From positions 1-64,000 of the forward strand of contig CACZXF010000018.1 in assembly GCA_902785105.1 (NCBI GenBank): DNA of 64,000 nt, in the 5' to 3' direction. A program made the position numbers and the translations under genes. Positions within the stretch are counted from its first letter, which is position 1. Each line of letters begins with the position of its first letter. The notes under the pieces are model-generated. The model was given only the letters and a program-made list of their open reading frames with translations. It was not told where the DNA came from and did no database searches. The DNA comes from an uncultured Eubacteriales bacterium. Its GTDB lineage: Bacteria; Bacillota; Clostridia; Christensenellales; Aristaeellaceae. Positions 53,326 through 61,376 of the stretch are shown piece after piece.

Positions 53326-54790
53326 AACCTCCATACATTCCATACGCTGGAAAATCACCATCGCCTATCTGCTGATCATCACCGCGGCGTTCGTCGTCAT
53401 CGGCGTCTCGCTGATTCAGCTGGTGGGCGAATATCTGTTTACCCAGCGCACGCGGGACGACCAGCGGATCGCCGAAGCCCTCTCCGAGCAGCTCAGCGAA
53501 CCGATGGTCTATTTTGACGCGCCCGAAATGTATCGCGTGGCCGCGGAGACCGCCCAGGCCGAGCAGAGCCGGGTGCTGGTGCTGGACCCGCTGTGCGTGG
53601 TGCAGGTGGACACCGATTCCAAGATGAACGGCACGCGCTTCATCACCTCGGAGATCGACCATGTTTTAAAGGAAGGGACCAGCGACTACGGTTTTTACGA
53701 TGTGGGAAACGCCGGCACCTACTGGATGCGGGCGGCGCTGAACGCCTTCTCCCCCGTCCATGCCATGACCGGCGTCTACGCCAGCGGCATCTATGCGGGG
53801 GGACAACTCTCCGGGGTGCTGGTTTACATCTCGGGCGTGCAGGAGATCTATGAGAGTTTGCGGGACATACAGCTTCGCATACTCCTGTGGCTGCTGGTGG
53901 TGGCCTCGGCGGTGATGCTGGTGAATGTGTTCGTGTTGCGCACCATCACGCGGCCCATCAGCGAATTGAACGAGGGCATTTCCCGCATGAGCAGGGGCGA
54001 TCTTTCCGCGCGGGTCAACGTCCGGGGCAAGAACGAGTTCGCCGGGCTGGCCTCGGCTTTCAACTCCATGTCGGAGCGGCTGGAGCAATTGGACAATTCG
54101 AGAAACCAATTCGTCTCCAACGCCTCCCATGAGCTGAAAACGCCGCTTTCCACGATGAAAATACTGATTGAGACCCTTCTCTATCAGGACCCCATCGACC
54201 CCGGCATGACCAAGGAGTTTTTAGGCGATGTCAACAAGGAGATCGACCGGCTGAACCGCATCGTCTCTGACCTGCTGACGCTGGTGAATATCGACTCCGG
54301 CGCGATGAAATTAAAATTAGAGGATTTGGACATCGCCGCGCTGATGCAGGAGCAGGCGCGACGGCTGGCCCCGCTGGCTCGGGAGAACGGCATCGAATTG
54401 GAATGCAGCACCGGGGCCCCGCTGGTGGTGAACGGCGACCCGTTGAAGCTGCAACAGGTGATCTACAACGTCATCGACAACGCCATTAAATATACCCCCA
54501 GGGGCGGTGAGGTACATTGCACGGTGTCCCGCTCAGGAAAGATGGCCGTGCTGCGGATTGCCGACACCGGCGAGGGCATCCCCGCCGACGACCTTCCCCA
54601 CATCTTCGACCGCTTCTACAGGGTGGACAAGGCCCGCTCCCGCGAGACCGGCGGCACCGGGCTGGGCCTGTCCATCGTCAAGCAGATCGTCCTCGCCCAC
54701 GGCGGCACCATCACCCCGGAGAGCACGCTGGGCAAAGGAACGACCTTCACCATACAATTGCCGCTGGCCTCAAAGAAATCCGAAGAATAA
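53321..54790 (+). CDS. Sensor histidine kinase (start codon non-canonical)
   Basis: About 489 residues if begun at ATT 53321, which overlaps the regulator stop as ATTAA. This reading gives helix one (ITIAYLLIITAAFVVIGVSL), an extracellular sensor, helix two (LLWLLVVASAVMLVNVFVL), HAMP, the phospho-acceptor His in SNASHELKTPLSTMK, and HATPase boxes VIDNAIKYTP, DTGEGIP, GLGLSIVKQI. No ATG, GTG or TTG is available before helix one; the first usual start is GTG 53423, which would delete that helix. The sensor domain has no recognised ligand motif. Confidence 0.88.
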   Translation: MKTSIHSIRWKITIAYLLIITAAFVVIGVSLIQLVGEYLFTQRTRDDQRIAEALSEQLSEPMVYFDAPEMYRVAAETAQAEQSRVLVLDPLCVVQVDTDSKMNGTRFITSEIDHVLKEGTSDYGFYDVGNAGTYWMRAALNAFSPVHAMTGVYASGIYAGGQLSGVLVYISGVQEIYESLRDIQLRILLWLLVVASAVMLVNVFVLRTITRPISELNEGISRMSRGDLSARVNVRGKNEFAGLASAFNSMSERLEQLDNSRNQFVSNASHELKTPLSTMKILIETLLYQDPIDPGMTKEFLGDVNKEIDRLNRIVSDLLTLVNIDSGAMKLKLEDLDIAALMQEQARRLAPLARENGIELECSTGAPLVVNGDPLKLQQVIYNVIDNAIKYTPRGGEVHCTVSRSGKMAVLRIADTGEGIPADDLPHIFDRFYRVDKARSRETGGTGLGLSIVKQIVLAHGGTITPESTLGKGTTFTIQLPLASKKSEE

Positions 54791-54820
54791 CCGAATCCAC
54801 AACTTGAAGGGAGGAATGGC

Positions 54821-56338
54821 ATGTTCAAACCGCTGCGCCTTTGCGCGCTGTTGACGGCGCTGGCGCTTTTGCTGTACGGGTGCATCCCTCAACAGCGGAG
54901 CGGGGACGCCTCGGGGGACATCGCCATGCCCGAGCCCTCGCCGGAGCCGGAGAACATGATACTGGGGGAAAAGCTGCCCTCCCGGCTCTCTAACGTCTCA
55001 TTATACTATCCGATGTCGGACGGCGCGACCTTCTCCCAGGTTTCCATGGGCATACGCGCGGATGCGGGGCAGAGCCTGCCCGAGGCGGCGGTGAACGCGC
55101 TGCTGGGGCCGGTGGACGGCCAGGGGCGGTCCCCCTTTTCCGGGGAGACGCGGCTGCTGTCCTGCGAGTACGCCTGCGGCATCGCCACGGTGGATTTATC
55201 CATCGACGCCCGCAACGCCCAGAGTGAGCAGGAGGAGTTGGCGATGCTGACCGCCATCGGAAATACGCTGCTGGGCATCGACGGCGTGACGGGAGTCAAT
55301 GTGCTGGTGGGCGGGCAGTCGGAGAGCTTCGCCCAATTGCCCATGGGCGTGCAGACCGAGGTCATCCCCAGCGTCACGGCGGCCTATGCCCAGCTTTCCG
55401 CCGAGCGGGACCACCTGCTGACGGACGATCCCATGCCGGTCACCCGCAGCGCCACGCTCTATTTTCCCACTGCCGACGGCAACTGGCTGGTACCGGAGCT
55501 TCGGGAGGTGGTATTCCATTCGGACGACTTCGCCACCACACTCATCGAAGCACTGAAGGCCGGTCCCCAGGCCGAGGAATGCGCCGTGGCCTCCATCCCC
55601 GCCGGTGCGGAGCTGCTGGATCCGAACCCGCGGGTGCAGACCCTTCCCACCGGAGAGCATGCGCTCTCTCTGAACTTTTCCTCGACGCTGGCGAATTACC
55701 TGGTGTTTTCCGGGCTGGATGTCTGGGAGCTGGCGGGTTCGCTGGCGCTGACGGTCTGTTCCTTTCTGCCGGAGATCGACGCCGTGCGGGTGCTGGTGGA
55801 CGGCGACCCCATCACCGCGTGCCAGATCGGCGACACCATACTGCGCTTCGAGGACGGCTTGATCCGCCGGGGCGATTTTGCGGGCCGTGTGGGCAGCGTC
55901 GCCACACTGGTGCTGGCTGCGCAGGATGGGACCTTGCAGGCCGTGCGCCGGGCAGTCTCCACCCGCAGCGCCCAGTCGCCGAGGAACCTGCTCAACGAGC
56001 TGTTCTTCTACACCGGTCGCGCCGGGGGGCTTTCCTTCCCCGTCCCGGAAAACGTGTTTGCCGACGATATACTGGGCATACAGCTCTCCGGTCAGGTGGC
56101 CAGCGTGAACTTGTCCGCCAATTTCTATCGTTGCTGCCAGCCGCTGGACGCTGTGAACGAGCGCAACCTCGTCTATTGTATGGTGAACACACTCTGCGCC
56201 CTGGACAGTATACGGGCTGTGCGCTTCTATGTGGAGGGCCTCACGGCAGAAACACTGGCCGGCAGTGTCTACCTCCGGAGCTCGCTGATGCCGAATCCTG
56301 GCATCGTGGTGACACCGGAGGAAACGGGAGAACCTTGA
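54821..56338 (+). CDS. GerMN-domain lipoprotein
   Basis: 505 residues. Lipobox LLYGC (Cys ~21) after a short signal sequence. Repeated GerMN-like modules: LYYPMSDGATFSQVS..., LYFPTADGNWLVPELREV..., and a third in the C-terminal part; each has the AVNALLGP or LIEALKAGP helix. Such lipoproteins accompany sensor kinases (LpqB with MtrB in actinobacteria) and occur in GerM of spore formers. ATG follows GAAGGGAGGAATGGC, 30 bases after the kinase stop, so it is the third gene of that operon. Confidence 0.88.
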   Translation: MFKPLRLCALLTALALLLYGCIPQQRSGDASGDIAMPEPSPEPENMILGEKLPSRLSNVSLYYPMSDGATFSQVSMGIRADAGQSLPEAAVNALLGPVDGQGRSPFSGETRLLSCEYACGIATVDLSIDARNAQSEQEELAMLTAIGNTLLGIDGVTGVNVLVGGQSESFAQLPMGVQTEVIPSVTAAYAQLSAERDHLLTDDPMPVTRSATLYFPTADGNWLVPELREVVFHSDDFATTLIEALKAGPQAEECAVASIPAGAELLDPNPRVQTLPTGEHALSLNFSSTLANYLVFSGLDVWELAGSLALTVCSFLPEIDAVRVLVDGDPITACQIGDTILRFEDGLIRRGDFAGRVGSVATLVLAAQDGTLQAVRRAVSTRSAQSPRNLLNELFFYTGRAGGLSFPVPENVFADDILGIQLSGQVASVNLSANFYRCCQPLDAVNERNLVYCMVNTLCALDSIRAVRFYVEGLTAETLAGSVYLRSSLMPNPGIVVTPEETGEP

Positions 56339-56346
56339 TTGGCTAT

Positions 56347-56388
56347 AAAAAACTGTTGCAGTCATTTCTAATCTGCAACAGTTTTTTA
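56347..56388 (+). terminator. Terminator of the two-component/lipoprotein operon
   Basis: AAAAAACTGTTGCAG / CTGCAACAGTTTTTT with an 11-base loop; symmetric, so it may work both ways. Confidence 0.88.
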
Positions 56389-56418
56389 TTGAAATAACTC
56401 ACCGTTTTCTTGCGACGA

Positions 56419-56492
56419 TTCCCTCCGTCTCGGCTTCACCGAGCCACCTCCCTCTGAGAGGGAGCTGTCAGCCGTCAGGCTGACTGAGGGAA
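56419..56492. repeat. Palindromic intergenic repeat, core class 3 (copy K)
   Basis: Ends TTCCCTC / GAGGGAA; inside are hairpins CTCGGCTTCACCGAG, CTCCCTCTGAGAGGGAG and CAGCCGTCAGGCTG. It lacks the TIR ends of the other classes. Confidence 0.7.
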
Positions 56493-56506
56493 TTTTCTTG
56501 TATCTA

Positions 56507-58564
56507 TCATTTCTTCTCCGGCACCAGCACCACCGCGCTGTGGGGTGGAGCGTAGAGGCGGAGGACGCCGTTTTCGACAGCCCCGGCATAGCCGGAGGGG
56601 GTGGAGAAATCCTTATCCGTGGAGATGAACCGGGGGCGCACGGGAGCGCCCTCGGGCACGCCGATGTCCCGCAAGGGGAGGTCCATCATCATGTTGGACT
56701 CGGTGTTGTTGCAGGCTACGGCCACACAATCCTTCTCATCGAACCGGGCATATGCGATGTAACCCCAGCCCGCACAAAGGGGTTTGACACTGCCCTTTTT
56801 CAGCACCGGCAGCTCCTCGCGGAGCTTCGTCAGCGCGGTGTAGAAGGCGATGAGGTTCTTGTCCTCATGTCCCCAGGGGTAGGTGCGGCGGTTGTCCGGG
56901 TCAGTCCAGCCGGTGAGGCCGGCCTCGTCGCCATAATAGAGCGTCGGCGCGCCGGGCCAGGTCATTTGGATCACTACGGCCTCCCGGAACACTTCGGGAT
57001 GAATATCCTGGTCGGCGGCGGCGCTGCCGGCGGTATTCAGACGGCCCACGCGGCCGTTGGTGCGGGTCATGAAGCGGCTGTGATCGTGGTTGTCCAGCTC
57101 GTCCATGGCGCAGTAGACCGACGGGGTGGGCATGCGGCTCATGGCCTCAAAAATGCTGTGGAAGAAGGCCATGCCGTTCTGGTAGAGGTCGTCCCGGCGA
57201 TAGTCGGAGTGCTTCTCCATGCCCGTCAGGAAGAAGGACAGCGGGTCCATGAAGGCGTCGTAGTTCATCACGGTGTCCCACTCGTCGCCGCCCAGCCAGT
57301 CGGAGGGGTCGCCGTAGTGCTCCGCGATGATGACCAGATTGGGATTGACCGCCTTGACGCGGTGGCGGAACTCCTTCCAGAACAGGTGGTTAAACTGAGG
57401 GGTCAGACCCAGGTCCGCCGCCACGTCCAGCCGCCAGCCATCGATGGAATAGGGCGGCATGGCCCACTGCTCCGCCACCCGAAAGATGGCCTCGCACAGG
57501 GCACTGGAGCGCTCGTAGTAGAGCTTCGGCAGGGTCTCCACGTCCCACCAGCAGTGATAGTTGCAGGCGTCCTTGAAGTTGAAGTAGCCGCGATAACGGC
57601 TCTTGGGATGTTCGTAGGCGCCATTGCCGCCGGGATAGATGAATTCCCGGTTCATCCAGCGATGGAAGGAGCCGCAGTGGTTGAAAACGCCGTCCAGTAT
57701 GATCTTCATGCCCCGCTGGTGCAGTTCCTGACAGAAGCGGGCAAACCAGGCGTTGCTGCCCACCAAATTCTCCGGGGAGGTGGTGCGGCGGATGTACATC
57801 GTGGCCTCGGCGTTGTCCTTCACGCCCCGCTCCAGCGGCTTGCCGCCGTCCCGGGTGATGGTGGTCAGGTGCGGGTCGATGTAATCGTAATCCTGGGTAT
57901 CGTAGCCGTGGGGCGACGGGGAGATGAATATGGGGTTGAAGTAGATGGCCTCCACGCCCAGCCCCTGCAAATAGTCCAGCTTTTCCAGCACGCCCGCCAG
58001 GTCGCCGCCGTAGAAGCAGCGGTAGTCGTCACCCAGGGGCAGCGCGTTCCAGGAGGGCGCGTGGCGGATGTACTCCTTGGCGTAGTAATATTCCCCGTCC
58101 TTCACGTCGGTGGCGGGGTTGCCATTGCGGAAGCGGTCCGCCAGGATCTGATACTGCACCGCGCCCTTGGCCCACTCCGGCACGTGGAAGCCGGGGATCA
58201 CCCGGAAGGAGCCTGCCGGGTCCGGTGACGGCACGTCGTCCACCCATCGCGGACCCACCCGGTTGAAGTGGATGTACCGGCCCTCCCATTCCACCAGGAA
58301 GGAATAGAACACCGAGCGGTTGCGCAGGTAGATCTTCGCCTCATACCAGTCGAAGCTGTCGTCCGTCTTAAACTTCGACATCCGCACCCGCTGGCAGGGG
58401 AAATCCCTCAGCATCCAGACCTCCGCCCCCGCGTCCTTTTGTATTCTCAGCCGAACGGAAACGCAGTCCCCCACCTCCGGCTCCGCGGGCACGCGAAAAA
58501 GCTCCGTGCCATCGCTGAAAATGGATGAGAGCAGGGCGTCATGCTCGTTGTATGGCTGGTTCAT
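56507..58564 (-). CDS. GH13 alpha-amylase/neopullulanase-type glycoside hydrolase
   Basis: 685 residues, no signal peptide, so probably intracellular. N-terminal beta domain (~1-130) with RVGPRWVDDVPSPD; catalytic barrel with VQYQILADRF, DGVFNHCGSFH, nucleophile Asp in DGWRLDVA, acid/base Glu in VIIAEHYG, and third Asp in ELDNHDHSR; C-terminal beta domain from ~605. Domain order fits neopullulanase/cyclomaltodextrinase. ATG 58564 follows AAGGATGTGGACGG. Minus-strand extended -10 TGCTATAAT lies near 58630. Confidence 0.9.
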   Translation of the reverse strand: MNQPYNEHDALLSSIFSDGTELFRVPAEPEVGDCVSVRLRIQKDAGAEVWMLRDFPCQRVRMSKFKTDDSFDWYEAKIYLRNRSVFYSFLVEWEGRYIHFNRVGPRWVDDVPSPDPAGSFRVIPGFHVPEWAKGAVQYQILADRFRNGNPATDVKDGEYYYAKEYIRHAPSWNALPLGDDYRCFYGGDLAGVLEKLDYLQGLGVEAIYFNPIFISPSPHGYDTQDYDYIDPHLTTITRDGGKPLERGVKDNAEATMYIRRTTSPENLVGSNAWFARFCQELHQRGMKIILDGVFNHCGSFHRWMNREFIYPGGNGAYEHPKSRYRGYFNFKDACNYHCWWDVETLPKLYYERSSALCEAIFRVAEQWAMPPYSIDGWRLDVAADLGLTPQFNHLFWKEFRHRVKAVNPNLVIIAEHYGDPSDWLGGDEWDTVMNYDAFMDPLSFFLTGMEKHSDYRRDDLYQNGMAFFHSIFEAMSRMPTPSVYCAMDELDNHDHSRFMTRTNGRVGRLNTAGSAAADQDIHPEVFREAVVIQMTWPGAPTLYYGDEAGLTGWTDPDNRRTYPWGHEDKNLIAFYTALTKLREELPVLKKGSVKPLCAGWGYIAYARFDEKDCVAVACNNTESNMMMDLPLRDIGVPEGAPVRPRFISTDKDFSTPSGYAGAVENGVLRLYAPPHSAVVLVPEKK

Positions 58565-58782
58565 CCGTCCACATCCTTCCCGGGTCACCATAACTCTCCG
58601 GTCTCGTTGATTATCTGAATCATTATAGCATACTTGTCGAAATAATTTTCAAATATTCTGTTGATAAACATTAATAAATGTCAGTAGTTTGATAAAAATA
58701 ACAGGATTCTAACGAACTTTGAGTTTATGTAAATCATCTGGAAGAAGCAAAGAATCGACGTTACCGCCCAACGTTTTTACTG

Positions 58783-58947
58783 TAAATTGGAATTTGTCGG
58801 GGTGAGCGGAAGTCCACCTCATCCGCCCTCACGGGCACCTTCCCCTCAAGGGGAAGGCAGGGGCTGGGCTACCGGGTAACGGGAAGGTGCCCCGAAGGGG
58901 CGGATGAGGTGGCCTCGAACAAACACCCCGACAAATCCCTGTTTATC
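58783..58947 (+). repeat. Intergenic element, core class 2 (copy M)
   Basis: Left end TAAATTGGAATTTGTCGGGG, right end CCCCGACAAATCCCTGTTTATC, core CACCTCATCCGCCCTCACGG...GGCGGATGAGGTGG. One of the best-preserved copies, nearly identical to copy N. The rest of the 58.57-59.07 kb gap is AT-rich with promoters on both strands and no gene. Confidence 0.88.
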
Positions 58948-59005
58948 GCGCAGGATAAATAATAACGATTCACCTGCTTCAAATAATTAATTCTTTGCAT
59001 CGATA

Positions 59006-59034
59006 TTGACTATAGGATCATTCTAATCCATAAT
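59006..59034 (+). promoter_or_regulatory. Probable promoter of the HD-domain gene
   Basis: TTGACT, 17 bases, CATAAT. Confidence 0.55.
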
Positions 59035-59075
59035 ATAAAAGGATACCGCCAAATATGCACCTTTGGAGGACCGCC

Positions 59076-59555
59076 GTGAAACACGAATTTACACCGGAGG
59101 ATGATGCGTTTTTCAGGCAATGTCTGTCGGAGCTGATCAGTCAGCCGGCCATCGAGCGATTAAAGCAGGTGCCGCAGCACAAGGGTGGGACCACCTATGC
59201 CCACTGCGTCAATGTCGCTGGCACCGCCTACAGGCTGGCAAAGAGATGGGACTGGGAAATCGACATTCGCGCCCTTGTATATGGAGCCATGCTCCACGAC
59301 TACTATCTGTATGACACCGAGACCATGCCTTATTCGGACTATAGGCATTCCCTGATCCATCCCAAGCTGGCCCTTGAAAACGCCGAAAAGCTCTTTTCCC
59401 TCGATTTCAGAGAGCGCAACATCATATTGAGCCACATGTGGCCGATCCCCGGCGCGCCACTGCCACGGTCCCGCGAGGCGTGGCTCATCTGCATCGCGGA
59501 CAAGCTGTGCGCCCATCAGGAGATACGCCGAAACAAAGCCCTGCGTCATCGCTGA
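59076..59555 (+). CDS. HD-domain phosphohydrolase
   Basis: 159 residues. Metal motif H...HD...D seen as GTTYAHCVNVAG (first His) and GAMLHDYYLYD (His-Asp), then a later IADKLCAHQE Asp. It resembles bacterial HD proteins that hydrolyse nucleotides or phosphate esters; substrate not predicted. GTG 59076 is chosen for the GGAGG six bases upstream. The stop lies within a hairpin shared with the convergent cardiolipin synthase gene. Confidence 0.8.
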   Translation: MKHEFTPEDDAFFRQCLSELISQPAIERLKQVPQHKGGTTYAHCVNVAGTAYRLAKRWDWEIDIRALVYGAMLHDYYLYDTETMPYSDYRHSLIHPKLALENAEKLFSLDFRERNIILSHMWPIPGAPLPRSREAWLICIADKLCAHQEIRRNKALRHR

Positions 59556-59566
59556 CACAGGGCTTT
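59535..59566. terminator. Convergent hairpin between HD and cardiolipin synthase genes
   Basis: AAAGCCCTG / CAGGGCTTT around a 14-base loop; the HD stop codon lies in the loop. Confidence 0.6.
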
Positions 59567-59573
59567 ATCCTAT

Positions 59574-61133
59574 TTATAGCAGGGGCGCGAACAGTCGCAG
59601 GAGCAGTTGTTTGAACTTCAGGAACTGGTCCCTGCCCGTGTTGTACTTCTCGGTCACCTCGGTAGCTTCCAGCATGATCTGCTCGAAGTCGGCCTTTGTA
59701 TCCAGCACGGCCTGACATTTCATGTACAGACAGCCATTTTCGAAGTGATGGTAGAGGCTGCGATAGTCCAGGTTGATAGTGCCGCAGGTGGCCGCTTCGT
59801 CGTCAGCCACGCACATCTTACAGTGGCAGAAGCCGGGAGTCCACTCGTACACCCGCACGCCGTTGCGCGTCAGCATGTGGTAGTAGGAGCGCGTGACGTC
59901 GTACACCAGCTTTTTGTCCGGGATGCCTGGGGTAATCACCCGCACGTCCACGCCCCGCTTGGCGGCGAGGCCGAGGGCGTGGATCATCTCTTCGGTGAGT
60001 ATCAGATAGGGCGTGACGAACCAGCAATAGCGGTTGGCCTTGTTGACCAGGCTGATGTACACCTCCTCACCCACGCGCTCGCCGTCCAACGGGCTGTCGG
60101 CGTAGGGCTGCACATAGGCGCGCTCACTGGCAGTATAATTCACCTTCGGTAGGTACTTGCTGAAATCCGGATCATAGCGCTTGTTGTCACGGTCCACGGC
60201 ATTCCAGTTCTCCAGGAAGGTGGCCGTCAGGCTGCGCACCGCGTCGCCGGTCAGGCGGACGCCAGTGTCCTTCCATTGGCCGTAGGGGTGGGTGATGTTG
60301 AAGTATTCGTTGGCGATGTTATAGCCGCCGGTAAAGCCCACCACGCCGTCGATGACGGTGATTTTCCGGTGGTCGCGGTTGTTCAGAAAGAGGCTCAGGC
60401 CGGGCAGGAAGGGATTGAACACCCGGCACTTGATGCCCACCGCCTCCAGCCGCTTGACAAAGTCCGTGGTGATGAAGCCGATGGAGCCCATATCATCGTA
60501 GAACACCCGCACTTCGACGCCGGCGCGGACGCGCTCCTCCAGTATCTCCTGGAGGCCGTGCCAGGATTCCCTGTCCTCGATGGCGTGATACTCCATGAAG
60601 ATGAACTTTTCCGCCCTGCGCAGGGCCGCCTTCTGGGCTTCGAGACCCTTGGCCGCGTCGTCGTAGTAAACGATGTCCGTGTTGTTGTAAAGCGGATAGC
60701 CGCTGTTGCGGGCAATGTAATTGGACACCGTCGCCCAGCGGTCGCTCTCTCCCGCCAGCGCCCTTGACGCCGCGCCTTCCGTTTTGAGCAGGGGCAGCAG
60801 CTCGTCATCCACCAGCTTGTAGCGGCGGCGCATGACCTTGGTGCCGCCGTTCAGGCCCACGATCAGGTAGAGGCCCAGGCCGAGGATGGGGGCGAGCAGT
60901 ATCAGTATGATCCAGGGCATCTTCGTGCTGCTGGTCCCCGGTCTGCTGTAGATGAGCAATACCAGGAACAGCGCCAGTATCCGCATCATCGCCTCGATCC
61001 AAACCGCGTGCTGGCTCAGCTTCGTGAATTGCAGTATGATAAAGATGACCTCAATGGCGATGATGATCAGCGACAGCACCATCCTGGTGACGCCATTCTT
61101 TACCGAGGCTTCTTTTTCTATGGTTTTTTCCAT
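59574..61133 (-). CDS. cls: Cardiolipin synthase (phospholipase D family)
   Basis: 519 residues. Three N-terminal hydrophobic segments (VLSLIIIAIEVIFIILQF; MMRILALFLVLLIYS; MPWIILILLAPILGLGLYLIV), then two phospholipase D domains with HKD motifs NNRDHRKITVIDG and CHCKMCVADDEAATCGTINLD. Joins phosphatidylglycerol molecules to cardiolipin at the membrane. Length fits the ClsA-type family. ATG 61133 follows AAAGGAACGGACGCTC; a longer in-frame start would enter repeat copy N. Confidence 0.92.
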   Translation of the reverse strand: MEKTIEKEASVKNGVTRMVLSLIIIAIEVIFIILQFTKLSQHAVWIEAMMRILALFLVLLIYSRPGTSSTKMPWIILILLAPILGLGLYLIVGLNGGTKVMRRRYKLVDDELLPLLKTEGAASRALAGESDRWATVSNYIARNSGYPLYNNTDIVYYDDAAKGLEAQKAALRRAEKFIFMEYHAIEDRESWHGLQEILEERVRAGVEVRVFYDDMGSIGFITTDFVKRLEAVGIKCRVFNPFLPGLSLFLNNRDHRKITVIDGVVGFTGGYNIANEYFNITHPYGQWKDTGVRLTGDAVRSLTATFLENWNAVDRDNKRYDPDFSKYLPKVNYTASERAYVQPYADSPLDGERVGEEVYISLVNKANRYCWFVTPYLILTEEMIHALGLAAKRGVDVRVITPGIPDKKLVYDVTRSYYHMLTRNGVRVYEWTPGFCHCKMCVADDEAATCGTINLDYRSLYHHFENGCLYMKCQAVLDTKADFEQIMLEATEVTEKYNTGRDQFLKFKQLLLRLFAPLL

Positions 61134-61168
61134 GAGCGTCCGTTCCTTTACTTTTTTGGTCAGCTTGG

Positions 61169-61356
61169 TAAATTGGAATTTGTCGGGGTGAGCGGAAGTC
61201 CACCTCATCCGCCCTCACGGGCACCTTCCCCTCAAGGGGAAGGCAGGGGCTGGGCTACCGGGTAAAGTGAGATGGGGCCGGCAGGCCCTTGTCAAGTGCC
61301 CCGAAGGGGCGGATGAGGTGGCCTCGAACAAACACCCCGACATCTCCCTGTTTATC
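61169..61356 (+). repeat. Intergenic element, core class 2 (copy N)
   Basis: Same ends and core as copy M for the first ~95 bases, then a 30-base insertion/replacement (AGTGAGATGGGGCCGGCAGG onward) before rejoining at GTGCCCCGAAGGGGCGG. Right end CCCCGACATCTCCCTGTTTATC. Confidence 0.88.
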
Positions 61357-61376
61357 AATCAAGTGTCCACCGCTTC

